A stretch of 64,000 nucleotides of DNA from Aminobacter ciceronei. Lineage in GTDB: Bacteria > Pseudomonadota > Alphaproteobacteria > Rhizobiales > Rhizobiaceae. Each line of letters starts with the position of its first letter. Positions within the stretch are counted from its first letter, which is position 1. Below the pieces are notes generated by a model. That model saw only the letters and a program-made list of their open reading frames with translations. It did not search any database and was not told the DNA's origin. A program made the position numbers and the translations under genes. The stretch is taken from positions 62,001-126,000 of the forward strand of contig NZ_JACJHY010000004.1 in assembly GCF_014138625.1 (NCBI RefSeq). The letters run 5' to 3'. This document shows, one piece after another, positions 27,922-36,655 of the stretch.

Positions 27922-28314
27922 TCATCGGCCGCTGCCTTGCGCGCCAGCGTCATCCTTCACCTCGACACGCATGATCCTGCCGTCGACGTCGAACGTCACC
28001 GTCTCCTCGCCCGACCTGACAAGACGGACACCTGACACGGCATGCGTCGCCTCGAGCCGCCAGCGCGACCAGGCGGAGCGCTGTGACAATGCCGCCACCT
28101 GCTCGTCCTTGGAAACCTGGTCGCCATAACAGGCGAAATAGCCGCGAAATGCCTGGAGGATCGCGTCGCGGCCGACGACGGCGTCACCGACACCATCGGA
28201 GACATAACAGGCGTCAGGCGCGAAACAGGCTTCGATGGCGGCGAAGTCGAGCACGTCGATTGCCGCGTGGTAGGTTTTCAGAGCAGCGAGGGGATCGAAG
28301 GCCGTGTCCTGCAT
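27922..28314 (-). CDS. NTF2-like (SnoaL/ketosteroid-isomerase fold) protein
   Basis: A 130-residue cone-fold protein: AALKTYHAAIDVLDFAAIEACFAPDACYVSDGVGDAVVGRDAILQAF carries the typical helix-strand pattern, and the C-terminal strands follow. Catalytic function cannot be predicted. The start is the ATG at 28314; an in-frame TTG upstream lies in the GAGG ribosome-binding site. The gene begins 12 bases after the methyltransferase stop and so is probably in its operon. Confidence 0.78.
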   Translation of the reverse strand: MQDTAFDPLAALKTYHAAIDVLDFAAIEACFAPDACYVSDGVGDAVVGRDAILQAFRGYFACYGDQVSKDEQVAALSQRSAWSRWRLEATHAVSGVRLVRSGEETVTFDVDGRIMRVEVKDDAGAQGSGR

Positions 28315-28325
28315 AGGTTGCGGCC

Positions 28326-29891
28326 TCAATACCAGGCATCTTCCATCGACGCCTTCCTGCGCGTCATGAAGTCCTGCAGCGCCTCGTTTATGCCTTCGTC
28401 GAGCGGCGGCGCCTCATATTCGGCGAGCATCGTCTTCCAGCGCCGGTTGGCGCGAGTGGCGGCGTCGACCGAGCCTGCCGCCTCCCATTTCTCGTAAGGC
28501 TCGTTGTCGGCAATGGCCGAATCCCAGAATGCCGTCTCGTAATTGGCCATGGTGTGGGCGCAGCCGAAGAAATGGTTGCCGGGGCCGACCTCGCGGAAGG
28601 CGTCGAGCGCCAGCTGGTTGTCGTCGATCTTGACGCCGTCGAGATAGGTGTGCAGCGCGCCGCAGAAATCGGCGTCCATGACGAACTTCTCGTAGGACAT
28701 CGACAACAGCCCGTCGAGGAAACCGGCCGAGTGCAGGATGAAGTTGGCGCCGCAATGCACTGCCGCCAGCATCGACATGGTGCCTTCGTTCATGGCGTGG
28801 GCGTCGGGCAGCTTGGAGGTGGTGAAATTGCCGGAGCAGCGCAGCGGCAGGTTGAGCCGCCGGGCCAATTGCCCGATGACCATCGAGCCGATCGCCGGTT
28901 CCGGCGTGCCGAAGGTCGGCGAACCCGAGCGCAGCGACATGGACGACAGGAAATTGCCGAAAATGACGGGCGCGCCGGGCCGTTCGAGCTGGGTCAGGGC
29001 ACAGCCGGCCATGGTCTCGGCCAGCGACTGGGCGATGGCGCCGGCATTGGTCACCGGGCCCATGGCGCCGCCGAGGATGAAGGGCACGATGACAGCCGCC
29101 TGGTTGGCGCGGGCATAGGCGCGCAAAGCCGTGGTCATGGTGGCGTCCCAGACCAGCGGCGAGTTGACGTTGACATTGCCCAGGATGACGCAGTTCCGGT
29201 CGGTGAAGTCCTCGCCAAAAACGATACGCGCCATGTCGATGGAATCTTCGGCACGGCTTTCCGAGGTCACCGAGCCCATGAAGGCGCGGTCGGAATAGCG
29301 GATGTGGCTGTAGACCATGTCGAGATGGCGCTTGTTCACCGGCACGTCGACCGGCTCGCAGATGGTGCCGCCGGAATGGTGCAGCCAGGGCGAGGACTGC
29401 GCCAGCTTCACGAAATTGCGGAAATCCTCGATGGTGCCGTAGCGACGGCCCTTGTCGAGATCCATGACGAAGGGCGAGCCATAGGCCGGCGAAAACACCA
29501 CGCTTTTGCCGCCGATCTCGACCGAACGTTCGGGGTTGCGGGCGTGCTGGGTGAAGCTTGCAGGTGCTGTCTTCAGCACCTCGCGCAGCAGGCCGGGCTC
29601 GAACTTGACCAGCACCCCCTCGACCTTGGCCCCTGCCCGTCTCCAGTGATCCAGCGACACAGGATCGTCGCGGAACTCGATGCCGATCTCGGCAAGAATC
29701 CTGTCGGCGGTCGCCTCGATGCGGACAAGGTTGTCCTCGGAGAGAATGTCGTAGGTCGGGATGTTCCTCGTGATATAGGGCCGGCCATGCGCCTCGGGCC
29801 CATGCGAGCGCTGCTCGCGGCGGGCGTTGCGGCCGCCGCGCTCGCGGCGCTTGGCGGGCTCGCTCGGGGCTTTTGCGGTGGCGACGCTCAT
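28326..29891 (-). CDS. MttB-superfamily methyltransferase without pyrrolysine
   Basis: A 521-residue member of the trimethylamine methyltransferase superfamily (COG5598). These proteins transfer methyl groups from quaternary or tertiary amines to a corrinoid protein. The reading frame is uninterrupted, so there is no amber/pyrrolysine codon; non-Pyl relatives act on betaines such as glycine betaine or proline betaine. Residues 1-40 are a basic, disordered extension rich in Arg, Gly and Glu; the barrel follows (IPTYDILSEDNLVRIEATADRILAEIG). GGAG precedes the ATG at 29891. No corrinoid protein or reactivase is nearby, so the methyl acceptor is not evident. Confidence 0.85.
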   Translation of the reverse strand: MSVATAKAPSEPAKRRERGGRNARREQRSHGPEAHGRPYITRNIPTYDILSEDNLVRIEATADRILAEIGIEFRDDPVSLDHWRRAGAKVEGVLVKFEPGLLREVLKTAPASFTQHARNPERSVEIGGKSVVFSPAYGSPFVMDLDKGRRYGTIEDFRNFVKLAQSSPWLHHSGGTICEPVDVPVNKRHLDMVYSHIRYSDRAFMGSVTSESRAEDSIDMARIVFGEDFTDRNCVILGNVNVNSPLVWDATMTTALRAYARANQAAVIVPFILGGAMGPVTNAGAIAQSLAETMAGCALTQLERPGAPVIFGNFLSSMSLRSGSPTFGTPEPAIGSMVIGQLARRLNLPLRCSGNFTTSKLPDAHAMNEGTMSMLAAVHCGANFILHSAGFLDGLLSMSYEKFVMDADFCGALHTYLDGVKIDDNQLALDAFREVGPGNHFFGCAHTMANYETAFWDSAIADNEPYEKWEAAGSVDAATRANRRWKTMLAEYEAPPLDEGINEALQDFMTRRKASMEDAWY

Positions 29892-29966
29892 GTCAGGCTC
29901 CAAATCGTTCCAGCATGAAGCTAGCCTTTGGATCCGATGCTGTGACGCTTGAAAATCCTCATCACT

Positions 29967-29987
29967 TGCATAAGCTTGATTTATGCA
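29967..29987. promoter_or_regulatory. Palindrome overlapping the start codon of a LysR gene
   Basis: TGCATAA-N7-TTATGCA is a perfect inverted repeat of LysR type. Its right arm contains the ATG of the LysR gene (29983). Bound regulator would cover its own translation start and face the divergent methyltransferase promoter. Confidence 0.65.
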
Positions 29988-30885
29988 AAGCCTGCGCCAC
30001 CTGTTGCCCTCGGCCGGCAGCCTGATCGTCTTCGAAGCCGCCGGGCGGCTGGCGAGCTTCACCGCCGCCGGGCGCGAGCTCGGCATGACCCAGGCCGCGG
30101 TGTCCTACGCCATCCGCGGGCTGGAGGATCAGCTCAGTGCCAAGCTGTTCCAGCGCCGCCACCGCCAGGTGCTTTTGACCGAGGCCGGCGAACGGTTCCA
30201 TGCCGACGTCACGCTCGGCCTGTCGCATATCCGCAAGTCGGCGGAAGAACTGCGCGCCCGCGCCGGCGGCATGCATGTGACGCTGTCGGCCTCGACTGCC
30301 TTTGCCTCGTTCTGGATGATGCCGCGACTGCAGAAATTCCGCGACGACCTGCCCGGCATCGACCTGCGCATCCAGACTGCCGACCGCGACCTCGACCTCG
30401 TCGCCGAGGGCATTCCGCTCGGCATTCGCGGCGGCGACGCCGCCGACTGGCCCGACTACGAGCTGTTGCAGATCGCCGACGAAGAGGTCTATCCGGTCGC
30501 CGGCCCGGCCTATCTGGCGCGCGCCGGCACGCCTATGACGCCGGCCGAGATGACCCTGCACCATCTGATCCACCTCGACGAGCCCTATCGCCCTGCTGCA
30601 ACCTGGAACGAATGGTTCCAGTCGGCCGGCCTGAACGGCGCCGTCGCCAAGCGCGGCCTGGTCATCAACGACTATGTGCTGGTCATCCAGGCCGTGATGG
30701 AAGGCCAGGGCATCGCGCTCGGCTGGCGTCACCTCACCGACCGGCTGATCGCGGCGGGGCTGTTGGTCCGGCTGTCCGACCACGTCATGACGACGAACAA
30801 GGGGTTCCATGTCGCCTGGCCCAGGAATCGCGTGCTGAGCGAAAGCGCTGAAAAGGTGCGCGACTGGCTGGCGGCGCAGGCGTGA
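29983..30885 (+). CDS. LysR-family regulator divergent from the MttB-type gene
   Basis: A 300-residue GcvA-like LysR protein. Winged helix at about 11-68 ([46 protein letters not shown]). The effector domain follows and carries the GcvA-like [31 protein letters not shown] segment. Starting 91 bases from the methyltransferase start and facing away, it is the likely regulator of that operon. No ribosome-binding site is visible, and the start codon lies inside a palindrome, so expression could be low or leaderless. Confidence 0.88.
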   Translation: MQSLRHLLPSAGSLIVFEAAGRLASFTAAGRELGMTQAAVSYAIRGLEDQLSAKLFQRRHRQVLLTEAGERFHADVTLGLSHIRKSAEELRARAGGMHVTLSASTAFASFWMMPRLQKFRDDLPGIDLRIQTADRDLDLVAEGIPLGIRGGDAADWPDYELLQIADEEVYPVAGPAYLARAGTPMTPAEMTLHHLIHLDEPYRPAATWNEWFQSAGLNGAVAKRGLVINDYVLVIQAVMEGQGIALGWRHLTDRLIAAGLLVRLSDHVMTTNKGFHVAWPRNRVLSESAEKVRDWLAAQA

Positions 30886-30920
30886 GGCGGACAGCGGCTG
30901 TGTCCCCAGTCTGCATCGTC

Positions 30921-31053
30921 GCGCTGCCCCTCATCCGCCCTTCGGGCACCTTCTCCCCGTGAACGGGGAGAAGGAAGAGCGCCAAGGCTGCGGCCAGCCT
31001 GCTTCTCCCCGTTACGGGGAGAAGGTCCCGGCAGGGGATGACGGGCAGCGCTG
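30921..31053. repeat. Composite palindromic intergenic element
   Basis: CCTTCTCCCCGT-GA-ACGGGGAGAAGG (30949-30974) and CTTCTCCCCGT-T-ACGGGGAGAAG (31002-31024) are two nearly perfect palindromes. They are framed by related outer arms around CTGCCCCTCATCC and GGGGATGACGGGCAG, so the whole can fold as one structure. This type of element is abundant between rhizobial genes and can form very stable RNA hairpins. Confidence 0.8.
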
Positions 31054-31153
31054 CCTCCCCTGTAAGATGCCAGTGTCACCAATCCGCTGTGGATGCCCTT
31101 GCCCCGCGCAATCTCCCTGTCGCCGCCCAACCGAATCCCGCTATAGTTCCGCC

Positions 31154-33010
31154 ATGCCCATTCGCCAGCTTTCCGAAACGATGATCAACCAGATCGCCGC
31201 CGGCGAGGTCGTGGAGCGGCCGGCCAGCGTGGTCAAGGAGCTTGTCGAAAACGCGCTCGACGCCGGTGCCGGCCGCATCGAGGTGGCGACAGCAGGCGGC
31301 GGGCTCAATCTGATCCGCGTCGTCGACGACGGTTCGGGCATGCCCGAGGACGAGCTGGCGCTGGCGATCTCGCGCCACTGCACCTCCAAGCTCGGTGACG
31401 ACATCCTCGACATCCGCTCGCTCGGCTTCCGCGGCGAGGCCTTGCCGTCGATCGGCTCGGTGTCGAAGCTCGCCATCCGCTCGCGCACCAGATCAGCCGA
31501 CAGCGGCGCCGAGATCACCGTCGAGGGCGGCCGGGTGTCGGGCGTGCGCCCGGCGCCGAGCAACCGCGGCACGACAGTCGAGGTGCGCGACCTGTTTTAC
31601 GCCACGCCTGCCCGGCTCAAATTCATGAAGACCGAGCGCGCCGAGGCGACCGCCATCGCCGACACCGTCAAGCGCATCGCCATCGCTTTCCCGGCCGTGC
31701 GTTTCACCCTGTCGGGCACCGACCGCTCGACGCTGGAATTGTCGGCGACCTCGGATGAGGTCGAAGGCAGGCTTGCCCGCATCGCCCAGGTGATGGGCAA
31801 TGACTTCCCCGACAATTCGATCGCCATCGACGCCGCGCGTGAGAGCGTGCGGCTCGAAGGCCATGTCTCGATCCCGTCCTACACCAGGGGCAATGCGCTG
31901 CAGCAATATGCCTATGTCAACGGCCGGCCGGTGCGCGACAAGCTGATCGCCTCGGCGATCCGCGGCGCTTATGCCGACGTTCTGCCGCGCGACCGCCATG
32001 CGGTGACGGTGCTGTTCCTGACGCTCGACCCGGCCATCGTCGACGTCAACGTGCATCCGGCCAAGGCCGACGTGCGCTTCCGCGATCCCGGCCTGGTGCG
32101 CGGCCTGATCGTCGGCGCGATCCGCCAGGCGCTGGCCAATGCCGGCATCCGGCCGGCGACGACAGGCACGCAGGCGATGATGGGGGCGTTCCGGCCGGGG
32201 CCGACCAGCTACGGCCACCCCGACCCGGCCAACGGCCATCGCGCCTACAACCCGCAGATACGGCCGGATTTCCGTGCCGCCACCTCGGCCAATTACGAAC
32301 CGCAGCGCTCGCCGTTCCGGCCGCTCGACGCGGGCTTTGCCGAGGCAGCGCAGGCGAGCTTCGACGCCGGGCCGCTTGATAGTGCCGATGCCCGCGCCGG
32401 CCAGTCAGAGGTGGTCGAAGCGCTGCTGCGCACCGAACTGGGGGCTGCCCGGGCGCAGGTGCATGAAAACTACATCGTCGCCCAGACCAGCGACTCGCTT
32501 GTCATCGTCGACCAGCACGCCGCCCATGAGCGGCTCGTCTATGAGGCGCTGAAGAACGCGCTGCATGCGCGCCCGATCCCCTCGCAGATGCTGCTGCTGC
32601 CCGAGATCGTCGACATGCCCGAGGAAGACGCCGAGCGGCTGGCGCTGCATTCCGAAACCCTGGCCCGCTTCGGTCTCGGCGTCGAACGGTTCGGCCCTGG
32701 TGCCGTGGCGGTGCGCGAAACGCCGGCGATGCTTGGCGAAACCGACGTCGTCAAGCTGGTCCGCGACCTCGCCGACGAGATCGCCGACAGCGACACCGCC
32801 GACACGCTGAAGGAAAGGCTGCATGCGATCGCCGCCACCATGGCCTGCCACGGCTCGGTGCGCTCGGGCCGCCGTCTCAGGCCTGAGGAAATGAACGCGC
32901 TGCTGCGCCAGATGGAGGCGACGCCGGGATCGGGCACCTGCAACCACGGCCGCCCGACCTATATCGAGCTCAAGCTCGCCGACATCGAGAAGCTGTTCGG
33001 CCGCCGCTAG
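31154..33010 (+). CDS. mutL: DNA mismatch repair endonuclease MutL
   Basis: Coordinates mismatch repair after MutS. The GHKL ATPase domain covers residues 1-330 with [33 protein letters not shown] and FRGEAL motifs. A variable, Pro/Gln-rich linker covers about 335-420. The dimerisation domain keeps the endonuclease motif [12 protein letters not shown] (453-464), ACHGSVRSG and CNHGRP. An intact nuclease motif means strand nicking is done by MutL itself, as expected without MutH. The ATG at 31154 gives the standard MPIRQLSE start. Confidence 0.96.
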   Translation: MPIRQLSETMINQIAAGEVVERPASVVKELVENALDAGAGRIEVATAGGGLNLIRVVDDGSGMPEDELALAISRHCTSKLGDDILDIRSLGFRGEALPSIGSVSKLAIRSRTRSADSGAEITVEGGRVSGVRPAPSNRGTTVEVRDLFYATPARLKFMKTERAEATAIADTVKRIAIAFPAVRFTLSGTDRSTLELSATSDEVEGRLARIAQVMGNDFPDNSIAIDAARESVRLEGHVSIPSYTRGNALQQYAYVNGRPVRDKLIASAIRGAYADVLPRDRHAVTVLFLTLDPAIVDVNVHPAKADVRFRDPGLVRGLIVGAIRQALANAGIRPATTGTQAMMGAFRPGPTSYGHPDPANGHRAYNPQIRPDFRAATSANYEPQRSPFRPLDAGFAEAAQASFDAGPLDSADARAGQSEVVEALLRTELGAARAQVHENYIVAQTSDSLVIVDQHAAHERLVYEALKNALHARPIPSQMLLLPEIVDMPEEDAERLALHSETLARFGLGVERFGPGAVAVRETPAMLGETDVVKLVRDLADEIADSDTADTLKERLHAIAATMACHGSVRSGRRLRPEEMNALLRQMEATPGSGTCNHGRPTYIELKLADIEKLFGRR

Positions 33011-33200
33011 GGCGTTTCGCGCTTTTCATCCTGAATCGCGAAACCGCTCTATCTCCTTGTTTCTACACAATCTCGGCCGGAAAAGCGCTGCACAGCCCTG
33101 CTGGAATTGCGCCGGAGCGCAGCACTTGTGCCTGAATCAAGGAAACGCGCTATCTCCTTGTTTTTGCGCAACTCCTGGGGAAAACCGCTTCAGACATTGA
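33011..33200. repeat. Dispersed palindromic intergenic repeat, copy B (double)
   Basis: Between mutL and the exporter gene the segment holds repeated blocks: GCGTTTCGCGCTTTTC, GAATCGCGAAACCGCTCTATCTCCTTGTTT, a ...GGAATTGCGCC arm, then a second GAATCAAGGAAACGCGCTATCTCCTTGTTTTTGCGCAAC with GGGGAAAACCGC. The CTATCTCCTTGTTT block occurs twice, about 90 bases apart. The same elements occur at 22.5 and 49.8 kb. Confidence 0.7.
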
Positions 33201-33256
33201 TGGCGCCAGGTGCTGCCACCTGGCGCCATCAAGGCAGTCGCTACAGTCCGCACGCC

Positions 33257-34156
33257 TCAGCGCTTGAGATTGACCAGCACCACACCGGCCAGCGCCAGCG
33301 CGCCGCCCAGGATGCCGAACAGGCCGGGGGTCTCGCCGAGCCAGACAAAGCCGATCGCCACCGCCACCGGCGGCACGCAATACATGAAGTTGGAGGCACG
33401 CGACGCCGGCAGGCGCGACAGCGCCACCGACCAGCTGCCATAGGCGATCAGGCTGGGCACGATGCCGAGATAGATGACCGACCAGAAGGGTTCCGATGAG
33501 GCGACCGACATCTGGGCAAGGCCGTTGGGCAGCGCCGGGGCCAGGAACAGCGCGCCGAGGATCATGTTCCAGGCCGAGACGGTCAGCGGCCGATGGCTGA
33601 TGTACAGGCGCTTCTGGACGATGCTGCTCAGCGAGGTACAGAACGCCGAGCCGAGGATCAGCAAGGCGCCGGTGTTGAAGGTCAGCCCCTGCCCCTCGCC
33701 GAGCGCGATGATGCCGATGCCGGCAAAGGACAGGAAGGTGCCGGCCCAGGCAAGCACCGGAAAACGCTCGCCGAGCAGGATCATCGCCAGCACCGCCGTG
33801 ATGATCGGATTGACGTTGATGATGAAGCTCGCCGCCCCCGCCGAAACCGTCGTCTCGCCATAGTTGAGCAGCACCGTGTAGAGCGCGATGAAGACCGCGC
33901 CGCCAAAGGCAAAACGCCAGAGTTCGTTCAGCGCCGGCAAGGCCGGGCGCAGGATCATCAGGTAGATCGCCGACGGCACGGCCGCGATGGCGAAGCGCAA
34001 CGCGCCGAGTTCGATCGGATCGATGGCATCAAGCCCGGCGCGGATGGCCGGAAAGGACGAGGCCCAGCCGACGATCGTCACGACCACCGCAAGCACGGTG
34101 ACAGTGGAAGCCCGCTGTGTCGGATTGCCGGTCTGGATGGTGGTCTGGGCGGTCAT
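33257..34156 (-). CDS. EamA-family (DMT) transporter
   Basis: A 299-residue inner-membrane protein with ten hydrophobic segments arranged as two EamA halves, as in RhaT/PecM-type exporters of amino acids or metabolites. Conserved family segments include WASSFPAIRAGL at about 31-42 and LGERFPVLAWAGTFLSFAGI at about 126-145. Substrate cannot be inferred. It is divergent from a LysR gene (91 bases between starts) that probably controls it. Confidence 0.87.
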   Translation of the reverse strand: MTAQTTIQTGNPTQRASTVTVLAVVVTIVGWASSFPAIRAGLDAIDPIELGALRFAIAAVPSAIYLMILRPALPALNELWRFAFGGAVFIALYTVLLNYGETTVSAGAASFIINVNPIITAVLAMILLGERFPVLAWAGTFLSFAGIGIIALGEGQGLTFNTGALLILGSAFCTSLSSIVQKRLYISHRPLTVSAWNMILGALFLAPALPNGLAQMSVASSEPFWSVIYLGIVPSLIAYGSWSVALSRLPASRASNFMYCVPPVAVAIGFVWLGETPGLFGILGGALALAGVVLVNLKR

Positions 34157-34237
34157 GGCTGGGCCTCGTCAGTCTGGGTCTGCATGCCAAGATGTCGCCG
34201 ACACCGAGCTGATTGACAAACGAATAAATCGAGGCTC

Positions 34238-34260
34238 AGCTGTGAGCATGGATCACAGCT
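34238..34260. promoter_or_regulatory. Palindrome overlapping a LysR start codon
   Basis: AGCTGTGA-N7-TCACAGCT is a perfect inverted repeat with the gene's ATG (34248) in its centre. It is probably the autoregulatory site of this regulator and lies about 80 bases from the divergent EamA start. Confidence 0.65.
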
Positions 34261-35174
34261 CAGAACAGATGCTCCCTCTCGAAACCTTGCGCGCCTTCCA
34301 GGCGGCGGCGCGCAGCGGCAGCTTCTCGGCGGCGGCCGAAAAGCTCAACATGACGCATGGCGCGATCAGCCGGCAGGTCGCCAAGCTGGAGGACTGGCTC
34401 GGCCTCCGGCTGTTCGAGCGCGGGGCGCGCGGCGTGACGCTGACGCTCGAGGGCCAGCGCCTGCATCTGCGCGCCAATGAGGCGTTCTCGCTGATCTCCG
34501 ACACCACCGACCGCTGGGTCGAGCCGCGCGGTGCGGCCGTGGTGCGGCTGACCTCGATCCCGTCGATTGCCGGGCTGTGGCTGATGCCGCGCCTGTCGCA
34601 GCTCGAAGCGGGCGAGCCGAAGCTGCGCGTCGTGCTCGACGTCGACATCCGCCAGGCCGACCTCGCCGACGAGGGCATCGATCTCTCCATCCGCTGCGGC
34701 CGCGGCAAGATCCCGGGGCGGATCTCGACGCAATTGTTCGAGGAGCACTGCTTTCCCATCGCAGCACCCGCGCTTGCGGCCCGCATCGGCAAGGGCGACG
34801 CGGCAAGGCTGCTGGACTTTCCGCTGATCCACGATTCCGATGCGTCGAGCTGGCGGTCCTGGTTCAGCACCCACGGCCTCGACTACCGACCGCGACCGCA
34901 GGACCGGCGCTTCGAGGACTACAATCTGGTGCTGTCGGCGGCGAGCCACGGTCTCGGCATCGCTTTGGCGCGGCCGCCGCTGACCGAAAACCAGCTCAAG
35001 GCGGGCCATCTCGTCATGGTCGACGAACACCGCGCGCTGAACCCTGTGTCCTACTGGCTCGATCGCCCTGCGGGACGGCCGCGACATGCTGCGGCCGAGC
35101 TGGCGCGGCGCATCGGCCACCATGCCGGGCTGTCGCTGGAGACGGTCGAACGCTTCCTCGCCGAGGACAGGTAA
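34248..35174 (+). CDS. LysR-family regulator, probably of the EamA exporter
   Basis: A 308-residue GcvA-type LysR protein. Winged helix at about 10-70 (LETLRAFQAAARSGSFSAAAEKLNMTHGAISRQVAKLEDWLGLRLFER). The effector domain keeps the GcvA-like IPSIAGLWLMPRLSQLE and DYNLVLSAASHGLGIALARPPL segments. The ATG at 34248 is used here; a second in-frame ATG at 34269 begins right after the palindrome and is a real alternative. Divergent from the EamA gene. Confidence 0.87.
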   Translation: MDHSSEQMLPLETLRAFQAAARSGSFSAAAEKLNMTHGAISRQVAKLEDWLGLRLFERGARGVTLTLEGQRLHLRANEAFSLISDTTDRWVEPRGAAVVRLTSIPSIAGLWLMPRLSQLEAGEPKLRVVLDVDIRQADLADEGIDLSIRCGRGKIPGRISTQLFEEHCFPIAAPALAARIGKGDAARLLDFPLIHDSDASSWRSWFSTHGLDYRPRPQDRRFEDYNLVLSAASHGLGIALARPPLTENQLKAGHLVMVDEHRALNPVSYWLDRPAGRPRHAAAELARRIGHHAGLSLETVERFLAEDR

Positions 35175-35346
35175 CTTGACCCAGGACGTTCTGTGACCGT
35201 AAAAGCCGGGCAAGGCACGGCCCGCCCTTCTTGACGGGCGACCGCCTTGATGGCCCCCCTTCTTTAGCGGGTCAAGAAACTGTAGATTTCGGCAGGCGAT
35301 GCCGCCGGCGACCGGCAGCCGGCACAGGGAGATTGAGCGAAAGCCC

Positions 35347-35580
35347 ATGATGAACCGTTTCGAAGGCCCCGGCGCACGCGAAGCCCGCATCCGCTATCTC
35401 GACGGCGATTTCCAGGTGACGAGCCCCGGTTCCTTCGTGCGCTGCGCGGTGACGGGGGAATCCATCCCGCTGGACGAGCTCAAATACTGGAGCGTCGCCC
35501 GCCAGGAACCTTACCGCGATGCCGCGGTGTCGCTGTCGCGTGAAATCGACATGAACCCGGAGCTGCGCACGCGCAAATAA
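35347..35580 (+). CDS. DUF2093 small protein
   Basis: A 77-residue protein of a family seen almost only in Alphaproteobacteria, opening NRFEGPGAREARIRYLDGDFQVTSPGSFVRCAVTG and then ESIPLDELKYWSVARQEPY. No function is known; the single cysteine and strand-rich pattern resemble a small beta fold. Two consecutive ATG codons (35347, 35350) can start it. Convergent with lpxK. Confidence 0.88.
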   Translation: MMNRFEGPGAREARIRYLDGDFQVTSPGSFVRCAVTGESIPLDELKYWSVARQEPYRDAAVSLSREIDMNPELRTRK

Positions 35581-35585
35581 GCCGG

Positions 35586-35641
35586 CCAGCCTGAGATCTT
35601 CAGGCTGAGATTTTCAACCTGATATCTTCAACCTGATATCT
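35586..35641. repeat. 14-bp unit repeated four times across the lpxK stop codon
   Basis: On the minus strand AGATATCAGGTTGA (twice, identical), then AAATCTCAGCCTGA and AGATCTCAGGCTGG follow each other without gaps. The first unit encodes the last residues and stop of lpxK (K-I-S-G-stop). The remaining three units fill nearly the whole gap to the convergent DUF2093 gene. Confidence 0.85.
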
Positions 35642-36653
35642 TCCGGCGGCGCCAGGCTTCGAGCGTCTCGCTGATGATGCGCTCGGGCGCGTTCTCGACG
35701 TCGAAGACGGCGTCGATCTCCAGCACATTCAGGTTTTCGAGAAATTCCGGCGACGCCGCGCCATGGCGCAACCTGGCGGCATCCTTGGACGTCGTGACCA
35801 GTTCGAGCTCGCCGACGCGCGCGGCGGTGACCAGATCCTCGAGTTCGTCGGGCAGGTAGAAATGATGGTCGGCGAAGGGATGCGCCAGCACCACCGTCGC
35901 CCCTGCCTTGGCCAGCGTGGCGAAGAACTTTTCCGGATGGCCGATACCGGCGAAAGCCAGGAAACGACGGCCGGCAAAGGCCTTCTTGCCGCGTGGGCGC
36001 GCCACAGCGGCAAAGACCGGCTTGCCGGCACGCGCCGCCCGGCGCACCACCGCATCGGCGCGCTCGCCCTCGCCCATCTTGAGCACGGCGTCGGCGAAGC
36101 GGAGCTGGTCGATCAGCCGCGCCCGCATCGGCCCGCCGGGGATGACGTGGCCATTGCCGAGGCCATAACGGGCGTCGACGACGATCAGCGCATAGTCGAT
36201 GTGGATGCGCGCGCTCTGGAAGCCGTCATCCATGATCAGGAAATTGCAGCCGCGCTCGATCAGCATGCGCGCGCCGGCTGCTCGGTTGGCCGACACCGCG
36301 ACCAACGCATGTTCGGCCAGAAGCAGCGGCTCGTCGCCGACATGCTTGGCGCTGTCGTGATGAGGATCGACGATGTGCGGTTCGGAAAAACTGCCGCCAT
36401 GGCCGCGCGACAGGAAACCGGGCACCAGATGCATGCGTTTGGCCTGCCTGGCAAGGGCTATGGCAACAGGCGTCTTGCCGGTGCCGCCGACGGTGAAATT
36501 GCCGACGCACAGCACCGGTGCGTCCATCTTTTCGCGCTTCGCCGCCTTCATGCGCCGGCCCGCCACCAAGGCGTACAGCGCCGACACCGGATAGAGCGCG
36601 TAAGCGCGCCAGTCCGGCTTTTCCCACCAGAAAGGAGGCGCTTCGCTGGCCAG
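35628..36653 (-). CDS. lpxK: Tetraacyldisaccharide 4'-kinase, apparent CTG start
   Basis: Phosphorylates the 4' position of the lipid A disaccharide at the inner membrane. P-loop VGGTGKT near residues 54-60, DDGFQ in the middle and VVDARYGLGNGHVIPGGPMR are LpxK signatures. The first ATG/GTG/TTG in frame (GTG at 36587) would remove the conserved N-terminal anchor. Reading back to CTG at 36653 adds A-S-E-A-P-P-F-W-W-E-K-P-D-W-R-A-Y-A-L-Y-P, a start typical of rhizobial LpxK, with GGGAGG 5 bases before the CTG. With CTG the length is 341 residues. Confidence 0.9.
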   Translation of the reverse strand: MASEAPPFWWEKPDWRAYALYPVSALYALVAGRRMKAAKREKMDAPVLCVGNFTVGGTGKTPVAIALARQAKRMHLVPGFLSRGHGGSFSEPHIVDPHHDSAKHVGDEPLLLAEHALVAVSANRAAGARMLIERGCNFLIMDDGFQSARIHIDYALIVVDARYGLGNGHVIPGGPMRARLIDQLRFADAVLKMGEGERADAVVRRAARAGKPVFAAVARPRGKKAFAGRRFLAFAGIGHPEKFFATLAKAGATVVLAHPFADHHFYLPDELEDLVTAARVGELELVTTSKDAARLRHGAASPEFLENLNVLEIDAVFDVENAPERIISETLEAWRRRKISG

Positions 36654-36655
36654 AG

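Noticed and set aside
28326-29891. Pyrrolysine-containing trimethylamine methyltransferase
   Set aside because: There is no in-frame amber codon in the 521-codon gene and no pyl genes are present.
34200-34247. An upstream-extended LysR protein starting near 33987
   Set aside because: The extension is antisense to the EamA gene and encodes no LysR sequence; the winged helix begins after 34248.
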